In this document: positions 30,725 through 42,851 of the stretch, one piece after another | Layout: every line of letters begins with the position of its first letter | Position numbering within the stretch: position 1 is the stretch's first letter | Source of the DNA: Zopfochytrium polystomum | Taxonomy: Eukaryota > Chytridiomycota > Chytridiomycetes > Chytridiales > Chytridiaceae | Assembly (NCBI GenBank): GCA_025765615.1 | Contig: JAIVFJ010000084.1 | Coordinates: forward strand, 62,001-126,000 | Direction: 5' to 3' | DNA length: 64,000 nucleotides | The notes under the pieces: generated by a model | What the model was told of the DNA's origin: nothing | The model's input: the letters and a program-made list of their open reading frames with translations, nothing else | The model's database searches: none | Made by a program: the position numbers and the translations under genes

Positions 30725-32740
30725 TCACTTGACTCCCGCCGTCGCCGCCGCGACGTCCCTCCGCATTTTGGCGATCGCGACCATCTCGCGCTCCCGCGTT
30801 CGCGACGTCCGCACCCACGCGCAAAACTCGCGCTCGTACTCGGCCACGACCGACGCCGCCGCCGCTTCCCGCGTCCGTGTTGACGATACCCGACGGCGGC
30901 CCGCGAACTCGGTCCCGCTCGGCCGCAGCGGCCGCGGCCGCGGCCGGCCTCGCGCTACTTTCACCTTTCACCCCTTGCCCGTGGCCACGGCGGCACCCGC
31001 CTTGCCGCCGTCTCCTCCCCACCTTTACTCCTCCGCGCCTCTACCCCACCACCCCCCCACCACCCCCACCGTCTCCGCCGTCAACCTCCCATACCACCCG
31101 ACAATCTCCCCAACCGCGTCCTCCTCCTCCTCCTCTTCCTTCCCCTCCTCCACCGCTCCCCCAGCGCCCCCACCAACCACACCACCCCCGCGCCACCGTC
31201 GCCCCCAACACCCTCATCCCGACCGCCGCCGCCCTCGCAAACGCCCCGCACGCGTCGTAAAACTCGCGATACGCCCTCGGCACAAACACCGGCGGCGGCG
31301 GCGGGCCTCTCGTCGCCGCCTCGTCGTCACCGTCATCGTCACCGGCACCGTCGTCGAGGACGTCGGGAAAGTACTCTGCGACGGGCAACGCCTGCCAGGC
31401 GGCGGCGGCGTCGTCGTCCTCCAGCACCGCAGCCGCCACGAGCGGGTGGAACGCGAGGCCCGGCGACGTTGACGACGACGGTGAAGACGATGAGGCGGTA
31501 AAAGGTGCGACGAGCCGCGCGAATGCGAGGTCGAGAGGCATGGCGTTGTACCAGGCTGCGCAGGGGCCGATTTCGACGGCGGCGGCGATGGCTTTCCTTT
31601 CGCCGTCGGTGTCGTCGGTGGGGTGACCATCGTTGGCGACGGCGGCGAGGACCGGACGCGTCATGCACCACGCGAGCAACCGGACCGCGGGCCGCCGCCC
31701 CCGCCTCCGCCCCCGCTCTCGTTGCCGCCGAGCGGAGACCGCCGCGCCGCCGCACGCAGCCGAGACCGTGGTCTCGTCGCCGACGTCACAGTGGACAACG
31801 ACGCGGCCGGCAACGGGCCCGGCGAGGACGCGCGTGCCCCGGCTGCAGCGAGCGACGAGGACGTGCCGGCAGGGGAACGGGGCGAAGATGGTTGCGGCGG
31901 AGCAGGCGGCGATATCGAGGATGGGGAGGGCGGCGGTGGTGGTGGTGGTCGGCGGGGGCCGCGGGAGGACGAGGACGGTGGTGTGGAGGTTGCGGATGAC
32001 GACTTTGTTTTTTGGGGGTTGGAGGTGAAGGGGGGACGTGGGGGCAATGGGTTTAGAGGTAAGGGTGTTAACATGCCGGGCGTTTCTGTGTTATCGCTGA
32101 ATGCACCGCTCAAAAAAAACTTACTTCGTTCCTCGTCCCCGCCCGCCTCCTCGACCGCCCCGCCACTCTCCACCACCCCAACCGCGGCCTCGATCCACCT
32201 CGCAACGACCTCCACCGTAAACCCCCGCCACCGCCCCTCCCCCTCTCCCCCTTCCCCGTCGTCCCCGCCCGCCGCCGCCGCCCCCACCTCCGCAAACAGG
32301 CTACACGCCGCGTCCGCCCCGCCCCGCCCCCGCGCGCCGCAAAAGACAAGGTCGACCGCGCGCCCGACCGTCTGCGCACGCAGCGTCGACGACTCGCGGC
32401 GGCGGCCGCTGTCGAGCGGGATCAGCAGGCGCAGCCACGTGCGCGCCGTCGCGCGCCAGTAGCGCGTGTGCCGGGCGTAGCGGCCCGCGTTTTGCTCTTT
32501 GGCCGCAGCCGCGGCCGCGCGGGTCGGGCGGTTGCGGGCGGCGGCGGAGGAGGAGGGGGAGGAGAAGAAGAGCTGGTTGTGGAGGAGGAGGAGAAAGTCG
32601 ATGGGCGACGGGAGGGCGGCGGGGACCCAGCCGGTCACTGTTGTTGGTGTTGCCGTTGTTGTTGTTGGCGACGGCGCGGGCACGTCGGCGGCGGCGGCGA
32701 ATTCATGGTCGGGACTCGCGCCGAGGTCTTTGATCGCGTG

Positions 32741-32781
<41 letters not shown>

Positions 32782-33189
32782 AAGGATAAGCAGTTTGGGT
32801 GGGTGAGTTTTTTTTGCTTTGGGCACGCAAGGTGGGGCGCACCCGGAGGGGGGCTCACACTTTTCCGGCCCGAGGTACAGGCAGAAGGCGTCCCACACGG
32901 CGCCGGCCGACGCGGCGGACAGTCCTAGCTGTGCGGCAGCAAGCTCGGTCCATCGCGCGGCCGTCAGCAGCATGTTGGAAGTGTTTGGTGGCGGTGCGTC
33001 GTCGTTGTCGTCGTTGTCGTCGTGGTCGTCGTGGTGGTGGTCGTCGTCATAACCGCTCCTGTGGCCGCCTCGTGCGCCGATGGCAGCCGCAAGCCGCGAT
33101 AGCGCCGATGTGGTGAAGGGCGCTGCCTCGGGAGGGAGCGCAGCAAAGTCGTGTAGCGACGGTCGGGCGCGTATCGCGGTGAACGACAT
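30725..33189 (-). CDS. TBCCD1: TBCC domain-containing protein 1-like
   Basis: It starts MSFTAIRARPSLHDFAALPP (ATG complement 33187-33189); stop at 30725-30727. The order of recognisable segments follows TBCCD1: an N-terminal AARWTELAAAQLGLSAASAG with VWDAFCLYLGPEK, then PSPIDFLLLLHNQLFF, a YWRATARTWLRLLIPLD segment, the TBCC-like part (VLAAVANDG...EIGPCAAWYNAMPLDLAFAR), and a terminal helix (EYEREFCAWVRTS...REREMVAIAKMRRD) matching the family's last helix. TBCCD1 positions the centrosome and links basal bodies in algae, consistent with delta-tubulin in this genome. The middle is extremely Ala/Pro/Gly-rich and changes frame several times; I cannot separate introns from indels there. A T-run at 32744-32780 lies in the first intron. 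Confidence 0.55.
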
Positions 33190-33485
33190 CGACCGTGCTG
33201 TTTGGTGATTGAGGTAAGTTTTTCGGACAATTCAACAGTATCCTATTTTTGCGCAACTTTTTCAAAAGGATCCGAGGGAAAAAAGATCAGACACCGACTG
33301 AGTATAGGAGAGGCGAGAAAGAGAGAGAGGGCGCTGTTTCGTCGTTCATTCCAGAGAGGGAGAGATAGGGGTGGGTGGGCGGGAAATGTGAAGGTTCAAA
33401 GAGCAAGGCTGAGTGGAGAAGAGTGAGAAAAGAAAGGCATTACTGGCAAAGTGAAAACAGAACAGCCTCCGCGTGCGACCCAGTC

Positions 33486-34999
33486 CTAGACGTTGAGTTT
33501 CTTGCCCATCATGTCGGCAAGGTCGTCCACCTCGTCCTCGTCCTCCGTTGCCTTCTTTGGTTTGCTCTTCTTCACGTCCTCGTCCTCCTCCTCCTCCTCT
33601 TCTTCTTCCTCCTCCTCCTCTTCGTCCTCCTCAAAGTCCATCTCGTCCAGCTCGTCCAGGCCATCAATGTGCCCCGCCGCGCGGAACAGGTCGCGAATCT
33701 GCACCACCACGTCCGCCTTTGCGCTAAACGCGTTTCCGTTCAGCGTCAGTGACGTGAAATTCGGCTTGCCGGCCATCATGGCCGGAATCAACTTCGCGCC
33801 GCCCAGCTCCATCTCGTTGTAGATCATGGCCAGCGACTCGAGCTTGCCGTGGGACCCGGTCAGGGCCTTAAGCACCAGCTCGCAGCCTTCCTTTCCCAGC
33901 AGACAGTCACCAATGTTGAGGATGCGGATACCGGGCCACGCCGGCAGGGCGTTGGCCAGCGCGACAGAGCCTTCCTTGTTGAACGTGTTGTCCTCCAGGT
34001 CCAAGTGCTCGAGCTTTTTGCAGCCCTTGGCGGTCGCGCGGAGCACGTTTTCAATGCCTTCGACGCGGATGCTGTTTTGCGGCATCCGCAGTTCGCGCAG
34101 CTCTGACAGCCGCTCGCACGCGATGGCGAAGAAGGAGCCGCCGCCAGACTCTAGGCGGTTGCGGGCGAGCGAGAGGGATTTCAGGGTTGGGAGCGTGGCG
34201 GCGGCGGGGTCGACCGCGTCGGGGTTCGGAGAGTGGGCTTTTGTGTATGCGACGGCGGCGTCGATAAAGGCTTTGTGCAGCAGCTTCGCGCCCTCGGTGC
34301 CAAGGCCGTTGTTGTTGAGGCGGATGGTTTCAATGTGGTGGTTTTCAATGAGGAGACGGCAGAGAGGTTGCGAGCCGTGGGGACCAAAGGCGTTGTCGGA
34401 GAGGTCGATGGTGTGGAGGTTGACCTGTTCGGAAGAGTAATTCGATTAGCGTATGCGTTTCCAGCAGGTCCCGAGAGAACTAACCTTGTCGATGAATGCG
34501 TCGACAAAGAACTCTAACGCGAGCGGGATCTCTTCCTTCAATCGGCCGGTAAAGATGTCGCTCATGTTGACAACCTAAGGATGAGGGGCCGCATGGCAAA
34601 AAGGGCAGGAAGGAGGAGTCAACTAAACAATCTCCAGGGCTCGACCCCATTTCATCTCCCTCATCTGCTTTGACAATCAAACCCAAGCACCAAGACTAAA
34701 GGAAAGAAGACGCGCCACCTCCCTCCCTCGCTCCTCACCCGCAGATCCGCCTTTTGCTTCAGAGCAGCCGCGATCGCCTTGGACGCCTCGACGCCGAGGG
34801 TGTTTCCCGACAGCTTCACCTCGACCAGCTTTGGGACGGCCAGGATCTCCGCGACGAACGGGGCGGCATCCGCAGCCGAGTTCAGCTTCAGAGCGCGGCC
34901 CTCGATCGAGAAGATGCCGCCTGCCGGTGCTGGTGCTGGTGCTGGTGCTGTAGCTGTTGCTGCTGTTGGTGCGGAGGTTGTAGCGGCGGCGGTCATCAT
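33486..34999 (-). CDS. RNA1: Ran GTPase-activating protein
   Basis: RanGAP stimulates GTP hydrolysis by Ran in the cytoplasm and so drives nucleocytoplasmic transport. Three exons in phase: 34999-34739, 34574-34485, 34424-33486; 429 aa (yeast Rna1 407). Leucine-rich repeats run through most of the protein: KLVEVKLSGNTLGVEASKAI, HTIDLSDNAFGPHGSQPLCR, ETIRLNNNGLGTEGAKLL, KSLSLARNRLESGG, LRELRMPQNSIRVEGIENVL, KLEHLDLEDNTFNKEGSVAL and FTSLTLNGNAFSAKADVVVQ, with the arginine-finger loop in the expected first repeats. A long Glu/Asp tract (DFEEDEEEEEE...) and a Lys-rich end (KKSKPKKATED) close it, as in fungal RNA1. Introns are 164 and 60 nt. No frame breaks. Confidence 0.95.
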
Positions 35000-35548
35000 T
35001 TGCCCTGGTTACTGTGTGTGTATGTGTGTGTGCGTTTGTGTGTGTGTGTGAGAGAGAGCGTGTGTGTATGTGTGTGTGTCGCGATCGGGTCCACCAATCT
35101 CCGTTCCTTTCTTTCTTTTTTTCTTCCTGTCTTCCTTTCTTTCTTTCTTTTTTTCCCAAATTATCGATGTTCCGGTGGTGCTTAAACTTTCCTTTTCCTT
35201 CTAAAAACCACTCTCAGTAATACCCAACGCGTATGGGAGACATTTTTTCGACTGAAAGGGGGCGACCGCAGTATGCGTGAGTGAGCGGACAGCAAGGAGG
35301 GGAAGGAGGACGGTGAGCGGGGGGTAGCCGGAGTGGTGCGATCACCAGAACTAACTACTCACTCTGGATCTGCAACCTTTGACCGATAGGCACGAGCATT
35401 AAGAGTTTTGCAGGTGCGGGCATCGACGGGTGGGTGCCTTCAGTTTAATTGTAACGGCGACAGAGGCTGGTGCGTGCAGAACGCAAAGCTTCTTTCTCAA
35501 GTGTGCTGAAAGAGCTTTTGGTTTTGGAGGAAGGAAGGGGAGACAAGT

Positions 35549-35629
<81 letters not shown>

Positions 35630-35978
35630 GCGTGTGCGTGTGCGTGTCCCAATTATTTCTTTTCTTTTCTTTTTGGGTTGTGAGGTTCTTTCGCCAAGGC
35701 AAACGTGGTGAGCCACGTCGTTCCCCGTCGTCCCGCCCTCCCCTCTCCACCCTCTGTCGATTCCGCCTCCCTCCTGGCGCCCCCCCAACCCTTAACTCTC
35801 CCCCCACTCCAATTCATTCCTGCCATCACATCCTCTTTGCACTATTATGACGCAACTCCATCATCACAGGATTATTATTTTGCAGTATCGCTAAAGCTAG
35901 TCGTCGTAGACTTGAGGGTTTTCCCGCATCGCATTTGCAATTTTGCTTTCTTGAAGCAGCCAGCCAGCCAGGAGATAT
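35000..35978. other. intergenic divergent promoter region (RNA1 / RIM4-like)
   Basis: Contains GT repeats at 35012-35078, CT-rich DNA at 35098-35150, and the long (GA)n run listed separately. No gene was recognised. Confidence 0.55.
35559..35622. repeat. (GA)n microsatellite
   Basis: About 31 uninterrupted AG units. Confidence 0.95.
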
Positions 35979-38900
35979 ATGCCTCCAAAGAATCGCGGAG
36001 GCAAGCCTTCCGGCCCTATCCGACGCCAGCAGCAGCAGCAGCAGCAGCAACAACGGCGACGAATGCAACAACTGAATCAGGACCCCCAGAACGAAGATGA
36101 GAATCACGCACCAGCCTCAGACGGAGACGCCTCCAACAAGAGAGAAGAGGCTGGCCAGAGCGGAACCAGATCGCCGACGGCCTTTACGTCTCTGTCGGTT
36201 TCAGCGCCCATGGCACCAACATCACCGACACAAGTACTTCGTGGTAAACCCCGTTTCAGCGTTTCTTTTTCGAACACTCACATTTTCAAACATCAAATTC
36301 TTATTTCAGGCAATGGCGTCCCAGTGTCTCCTCCACCGACTCCGGCCTCTCTAGTCTCCTCTCCAAACCCCAGAAGAATCGCTCTGGGCCAGATGCCCAG
36401 TTCGGCCCAGACCCACCCACCCCGAACTTCTTCCTCTTTTCAAGAACGAGCGACTGCTCTCGCAGAAGTTTCCAATCCATCGACTAACGAGGCGAACGAT
36501 GAAGATTCAACTACGTGCAATGCTGTCGAAAAGGCACCAGGTGACCGCCGCTTCTCGCTAGCAGGTTTCGAATTGACCTTGCCTGACGTCATTGCGCGCC
36601 CGTCTTGGCCCAACAATTCCCGCGTTCGCTCCAGCAGCGTGGATGCGAGGCTGTCGACCCTGTCGGAAGCCCGGCGTGGCACCAACGATACTTTGCGCGA
36701 AGCTCTGTGGGAGCGCACAGCTGTCGTTGCGGCGAGGCTGCACCGTATTGAATACCCCAAGACCGGCGAGACCACGACATTTAGAGACAATGCCGCAGCG
36801 AGCTCCCCGCGTTTTATCAAGTCCTCGTCGAGTGCAGACGGTTTTGGCGATGGCCAGGGGAACGATGACACCTACGATGGAGAGAGCTACGGCTCTGGTG
36901 AATCCAGGGAGCTAGATGCAGCGTCTCTTGAAGAAGACGCGCACGACGAGCATGGCATACGCGCAGTAGCCGCGAAAATGGGTGGTCGTGCCATCAAAGG
37001 TGAAGTAGAATTCAGCGCGTCGGCTGAAAGAAGCCAACCCTGATGCGACCACAGCGACTTCGACTTCTTCGATTGACTCGGCCACCTCCTTTCGTTCCCA
37101 ATCTTCAGACCAACCTTCTTTTTTGTCAGCCTCACCCCCGAATGCTGCTTTTACCGCGACGGACGCTCCGTACTCGGTATGGAGTGGCCATGGAGGTGTT
37201 CCGCCCACAACCGGTCGTCGCTCCAGTTTCGACACTAAAAACCTTCCGCAAGGCTGTCTTTTTGTTGCAAGGTACATGTACAGATCGATCCTCTTTTTGC
37301 TGCCGTGATCAATTTGGCTTTCTGCTACATCACCCTCTCCGTGGAGTTTAACACTTGTCTACGTCACCCTCATCATAAACATTATAGTCTATCATCAGCC
37401 CACACAGATGAGCATCTGTTCCACAGCGTTTCGGAACACTTTCGAAAATGGGGACCTCTTGCTCACGTGAAAGTGCTCAAGGACTGGCTCGCACGCCCAT
37501 ACGCTTTTGTACAGTTTGAGGTGAATTCAACTGGTTTCGTTGGCGTGTCTAATTCGCCTGTCGCAGAACGTTCAAGACGCCGCAAGGGCTCTAATCGAAG
37601 CCCACAACACGATTGTGGATAACCGACACATTCGAGTCGAGCAGGCGCGCGTCAACCGCACGCTCTTCATTGCAAAGTTTAGTCGTTCCCAGTCCGAGCA
37701 GGTGAGATCATTTAACCGTGAAGGTCATGAAAATTTTCCCTCACTGATATTTATCTTCATTGCCCCTGTGGGTAAATCAGCTCGTTCGGGAGACACTGTC
37801 AAGGTATGGGCCGATCGAAGATCTCACCCTGCTTCAAAATTACCAGACGGGAAAGAGCAAAGGGTGTGGTTTTGTGAAATACTGCTTCAGGGAGGACGCC
37901 ATCAAAGCATTTCTGGTGCGTTGGCTTGCTACAGCCTTGTCATTGGTTAAGTAACGGCTGCCATTGTATCTTATCTCAGGGGCTGAGACATACGTACAAA
38001 TGGGTTGTGAAGTGGTAAGGAACCGAGCGCCTGGCCTCCTTACTGTAGTCTAATAGCTGACTCAGGGCATCAAATCTGGACCGGCAGCCAGCAGATGTTG
38101 ACAAGCATTCCATCTTCATTGGCCAGTTGAATCAAAACGTCGTGACACCGCACCTGCTGCGAGAAAAATTCTCTCGTTACGGAGAAATCGAAAATCTGCA
38201 CTTGGTCAACAAGTCTCCCTCTGGACCCAGTTGAGTTTCAGTGATGACGGGCTTCGCCGTATCCTAAATAGAACTTCTCAAGACGCGCGGCCGGCATTTG
38301 CATTTATCACATACAAGGATGATACAAGCGCCGAGCGAGCGGTCGCGGCAGAGGTTTTATCTGTTTGGGACAGTACCATCATTGGAATTCCAATTAAACA
38401 GTGAATACTCTTTCCCATTGCAGCACTCGAAAGAATGGCTGGAACGCATCATTCGCGTTCAGTTCCGAGAGAACGGTGAAGTCAGGACTTACCCTCACCC
38501 AGCTGCTGGGCCAAGTCAGTTTTTTGGTCATGCGCATCACGCGCGATCGGTTACGGCTCCCGCTTCGTCAACGGCTGGACCCTCGCTTAGGTATTTATCA
38601 GCGGCAACAAGTGCAACGCCCCATGTACCCATTAGAGCTTTCCCGACTGCACGTGAATTCACACCTGTTGAACGAAGCAGCGCAGTCGTGGAACCTTTGC
38701 TTTCTGAGAGTATATACCAGTCATCTGTACAGCTACCGGCTAATCAGGCGACGCCAATACGAGGTGTGGCTTCCGCAACCGTAAGCGACAAAGATAGCGG
38801 TTCACTTGCCTCCAGTGCAGCCCCGGCCGCCGCGGCCAAGGTAGTCACAAAGAGTGAATCGGGTGGTTCCGCTCCAGGACCAAATGTAGAGCCTCAGACG

Positions 38901-40502
38901 ATGCCCGCAGAAAGCATCGCGAGGGATTCAGCATCTGTCGACAGTAGCCGCCCCCTAACATCTGGAACCACAGTGGCAGATACGAAAATCTCTTCTCGTG
39001 GTTCAACAAAACCTGCTGCGGCTACGACGGTCTTTCATCCTTTACCGCCTGCTCCGGCTCCAACCGCCACTGCGACAAGCGCAGCGCCAGCGACAGGCTC
39101 TATCAGCAGTCTCCGACCCCAAGTACCGACTCTGCACAATCCACCGTACACGCCGGTAGCGATCCAGCACGGTGGTCCGCAGCACCTGGCGAGCTACTAT
39201 CCGCCAAGCTATGTTGGGCCGGTCCGTTTTTCTCCTCACCAACCATATGTTCCGCCATCACACCTTTGGCATCAACAACAGCCGTATATGCAAGTCAACA
39301 AAGCTCCGCCCTGCTACGCTGCCCAAGGCGCCAACGAAGTCATGCCTCAGCCCATGGGACCAAGCGCCCCAGCGACTTCTGTGGACAATCCGAACGGGGC
39401 TACAGGTCCATCGACTGCTCGAACGGCCGCGTTTTACCCTCACCCCCACCATCAACAGCAGGCTCGACCTCCCCAGAAGTTTCATCCCACCTGCCAGGTC
39501 CAAACGCATCAGTCTCACTTTTTCCAGCAGCTTCCTCAGCACTATCCGCTTCAACAAGGGCCTGTTTCTGGTTATCAACAGCCCGCTCCTCTTCATCCAG
39601 CAATCTTCCCTGGCGGCGGTGTCGGACAGGCAGGCTTACCGCAGGGACCTTTCCTACAGAGCGGCATACGGCCCGGTCCTTATTATTCGATGCATCAGCA
39701 CGCCCAGGCTGCACCAGCAGGAGCTGGGCCTCTTCCAATCGGAAGGGTCGCAATGGCTCGACCCGCGTTGCACATTCAGAACCAACTCCCTCAGACGCCA
39801 AGCGTAGGCGGTTTGCAAGTGTACCCTATTCCCCCTCAGTTTCGCAGCACCGTCAGCGAAAATCAATCCAGAAGCGTTGAGGGAATGCCGGGTTCCTTAG
39901 CGCACGTTGATTCATCGGTCAAAAACACAGTGAGCTCGGACCGCGCAGCCGGCGACGGAGTTGAACTCGACGAAAGTGCCAAACCAGATGACGGCGACGC
40001 GGATGAGCGCGACGTGAGTGAACAACAGCCACAGCACGGACAAGAGCAGCAGGTCTCCCCGATGTTCCCAGGGATGAGTCCCTATTACGGTGGCCAAGGT
40101 TCTTCGTCCTTGCGATTTTTTTTTCTTCGTTTAATTACTTAATGCTGGCACAAACCGGGATTTCCCACGGAAACAGGGTACCAACCCATGTATTTCTACG
40201 CGCCGTTTCCCGACCATCCACACTACATGGCTCCATTCGTCCCCCAAGCCGTTCAACCCGCTTCGGCCCAGGTCGCGCAGCATCGTCAGCACGCTGCACA
40301 TCACGAATCTCCTTGTGGAAGCTCCGAAGAGCAAGCCGTCGACGAGCAGGACCGTAGCACGGCGGGCGCCAACAGCGAGAGCAAGGAGCCCGTCAGCGGT
40401 GTTGAGGAGGGGTCGGCGGCAGCGCAGTCGGTGCAAAATGGGGTAGTTGAGGAGCCGGAAGACCAGAAAGACGGGGTTGGCGGGGTCCAGGGTTGGGATT
40501 AG
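35979..40502 (+). CDS. RIM4-like multi-RRM RNA-binding protein
   Basis: RIM4-type proteins are fungal RNA-binding regulators of meiosis and sporulation; the role here is inferred. Exons: 35979-36243, 36310 to about 36990, about 37030-37271, 37388-37520, 37567-37701, 37781-37915, 37980-38014, 38066-38229, 38283-38353, 38424-40098, 40177-40502. The N-terminal region has a poly-Gln tract and is disordered. RRM1: NLPQGCLFVASLSSAHTDEH, then HFRKWGPLAHVKVL and RPYAFVQFENVQDAARALIE. RRM2: NRTLFIAKFSRSQSEQLVRE, then SRYGPIEDLTLLQ and GCGFVKYCFREDAIKAF. RRM3: HSIFIGQLNQNVVTPHLLRE, KFSRYGEIENLHLV and RPAFAFITYKDDTSAERAVA. The long C-terminal exon is Pro/Gln/His-rich, and the last small exon starts GYQPMYFYAPFPDHPHYMAP. 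The second junction (about 36990-37030) has two possible introns. Confidence 0.8.
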
Positions 40503-40813
40503 ACAGATGGGCGAAGTAGCAGATGGTAATGGTGGATGTGTGTTTGCAGGAGGAAGAGGTGTGTTTTTTTTTTGTTTTTCTTTTCCTTTTTTTACTTCGT
40601 TCTCTTCATTGGGTTTTCAGGCAGCGTTTGTATTTGTCAATACATCACCATCATCATCATCATCATCCGCTAAGTTTGCTGCAATGCCTCGAAGAAGTGC
40701 TAAAAAGTCGGAGGCGCATGCCAAATGAGGATGAGTCGGTTTGGAATGGCACACACCGCTGAATGCCCTTTGCCTACAAGTGACCATGTAGAATGAAAGA
40801 ATTGACTCCGCTG

Positions 40814-40848
<35 letters not shown>

Positions 40849-41820
40849 CGCACACACGTATTCCTGCAAACAAATGAAGTAGAAATCTCCACAGGCAAAT
40901 AATAATAATAAACCTACTATGGCACACTGCGGTCAATCCTTTTGGAGCCCCTAAAAAAACATGAACACGCATGGAAATACGAACGAAAATCGTGCTGCCT
41001 GCTCTAATTCCACATTTTTCAATTTTGTGTTTTGGCGACTGTTTGTTGAATTCTACCTTACGCACCGCGTTTGGTGAGAACCTTCTGCCGATCGCACGCA
41101 GGCGTGCAATCTCTCTCTCTCGCTCCCCTCCCACATACGCACTCTTTGAACGGGTATGCGCCCCAGATTTGCTTTCACCATCGTGCGTCGTAATGGACTC
41201 CCACACCACACACCACAAGAATGCCAAACCTCGTCTCCTCTTTTGCTCTCCCCCACCCCACCGCTCCATATGTATGTCGGCCGTGAAGAGAAAAATGAAA
41301 CTCTGCCGGGCCGTGAATGATTTTGGCATGTAATGCCTCTCGGCTGCAGGAATTGCTTGGCGAGTGAGATCAGAGCTCATCTCCGGCTGCACGACAAAAA
41401 CAAAAAACGTAAACAAAGTAGTATTCTAGAGTCATCCATATATTCGATTGGGTCAAATGCAAAACGAGAGGGTTGGAGAGGGCAAAACCAAAGTGCACAT
41501 GAAACGAAGGCTGTTGGAGGATTTTGTCGCCCGCAATAAAATAACAGCCCAGGTGAGTTTGTGAAGAAAGAAAGAAACAGATAGGGCCAATCTGAAACAC
41601 CCCTCTGCAACGCCAACAGCTATAACGCAGTCTGTGCAGCCTATAGTAGTGCAGTAAATACAGTCACAAGCAATAACACAATAAGTAATCAGTGTCATTT
41701 GACTGCACTGCTATGCTATACTACCTTTATAAATGGCCTATTAGTCAAACACTTAACCTTTTTGTATGGACAGATCGGTTTTGTTGCGATAATAATTTTT
41801 GCAATTCCTGCCTCCCCAAC
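40503..41820. other. intergenic with CA and CAT repeats
   Basis: The (CA)n run at 40813-40858 and (CAT)n at 40648-40668 stand out. Short ORFs on both strands lack family features. Confidence 0.55.
40813..40858. repeat. (CA)n microsatellite with CG interruptions
   Basis: About 14 uninterrupted CA units followed by two CGCACACA blocks. Confidence 0.95.
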
Positions 41821-41903
41821 GGGCAGATGGCCGAGTTGGTCTAAGGCGCCAGATTAAGGCTCTGGTCTATTCGTAGGCGTGGGTTCGAATCCCACTCTGC
41901 TCA
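41821..41903 (+). tRNA. tRNA-Leu (anticodon AAG)
   Basis: Acceptor strands GGGCAGA / TCTGCTC pair with one G-U, discriminator A at 41903. Box A is TGGCCGAGTTGG, and the anticodon arm CCAGA-TTAAGGC-TCTGG gives AAG, reading CUU/CUC. The long class II variable arm (TCTATTCGTAGGC) and the T arm GTGGGTTCGAATCCCAC are complete. No intron. Confidence 0.96.
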
Positions 41904-41985
41904 CAAATTGTTGGATAGTCTTAGAGCGAAATTGTCACTATTTTCGTCCGCAAACACATTTGGCTGGGAGGCCCGATTATAATTT

Positions 41986-42219
41986 TTATCGTCCTGCCCC
42001 GCCACGCTCGTCCAGCTCGAGCGCACCGCGGCTGCTCTCGTCGCCGCCGGGCGGAAGCAGCGCCCGGAGGATGCCGCGGAACGACCGCAGCCCGCCGTTG
42101 ATCGCACCGACGATCGTCTGAGCGCGAAGCCGCAGTCGGGGCTGGTCGGTGTCGGTGCTGAAGACGAGGAAGGGCCATGTCGGAAGAGGGTCGTAGATCA
42201 AAAAGACTGGACGGTTCAT
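41986..42219 (-). CDS. unknown small-protein family, copy 1 (exon)
   Basis: On the minus strand MNRPVFLIYDPLPTWPFLVF leads to QPRLRLRAQTIVGAINGGL and a charged Gly/Arg end. Copy 2 (42852-43062) aligns without gaps over its first ~40 residues at roughly 60% identity. Upstream exons were not resolved. Function unknown. Confidence 0.45.
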   Translation of the reverse strand: MNRPVFLIYDPLPTWPFLVFSTDTDQPRLRLRAQTIVGAINGGLRSFRGILRALLPPGGDESSRGALELDERGGAGR

Positions 42220-42668
42220 CGCAGGGCGTTGGGTGTGCCCTGCTGTGTGATGTTTGTGATCTTTGGAGTCAGACGAGATTGCATTTTACGGTCGGACGAA
42301 ACACAGAGCCTGTTCGAGGTCTCTCCCAACTTGAAACAAACAATGAAGACTTGCTGACGAAACAGAGCAAAAGGAGGAAAATATCCCAAAATACAGTAAG
42401 GCCGATCTGAAACTTGTAGCACCGGCACGAGCAAATGAGAGCAGATCAAAGTTGGCGGCGATGACTTTCCACCTCAACAGATGGAGTCGACGTCAAATCA
42501 GCCAAGTCGTATTATCTAACAAATTCGAGTGAGAGTTCGATCGACCACTAAAAGTATTTTTTTCGTTGTTCAAAGCGCGCCCACCACCAATCAGGTTGAC
42601 TTCATTGCAGAGAACAACATCAAGAGGGGGCGTCGCTGTGTTGACTTGATGGCAAACACTGGTAGTCA

Positions 42669-42734
42669 TTCTCTCTCTCTCACTCTCACTCTCTCTCTCG
42701 CTCGGTCTCTCTCTCTCTATCTCTCTCTCTCTAC
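42669..42734. repeat. CT-rich microsatellite
   Basis: Imperfect CTCTCT repeats with A and G interruptions. Confidence 0.85.
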
Positions 42735-42851
42735 CAGCCTAGGTCATGAGGGTTTTTTGAAAAAAATAAAAACAAAGCGCGGCTTCATTTCTTGTGATGC
42801 ACATTTGGCAGTCGATTCAACGTTGGGTCCAAAAAGGAAAAAAGGAAACGT

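Noticed and set aside
31661..32842. Single minus-strand ORF of 393 codons as one complete gene
   Set aside because: It starts inside a poly-T intron and changes into low-complexity Pro/Ser sequence; better explained as one long exon of the TBCCD1-like gene read through its introns.
37041..37043. Stop after the first long exon of the RIM4-like gene taken as gene end
   Set aside because: Three RRMs follow immediately in spliceable exons, and a nearby intron removes the stop.
40813..40858. CA repeat array considered as CRISPR or satellite
   Set aside because: Simple dinucleotide repeat with no spacer structure; this is fungal nuclear DNA.
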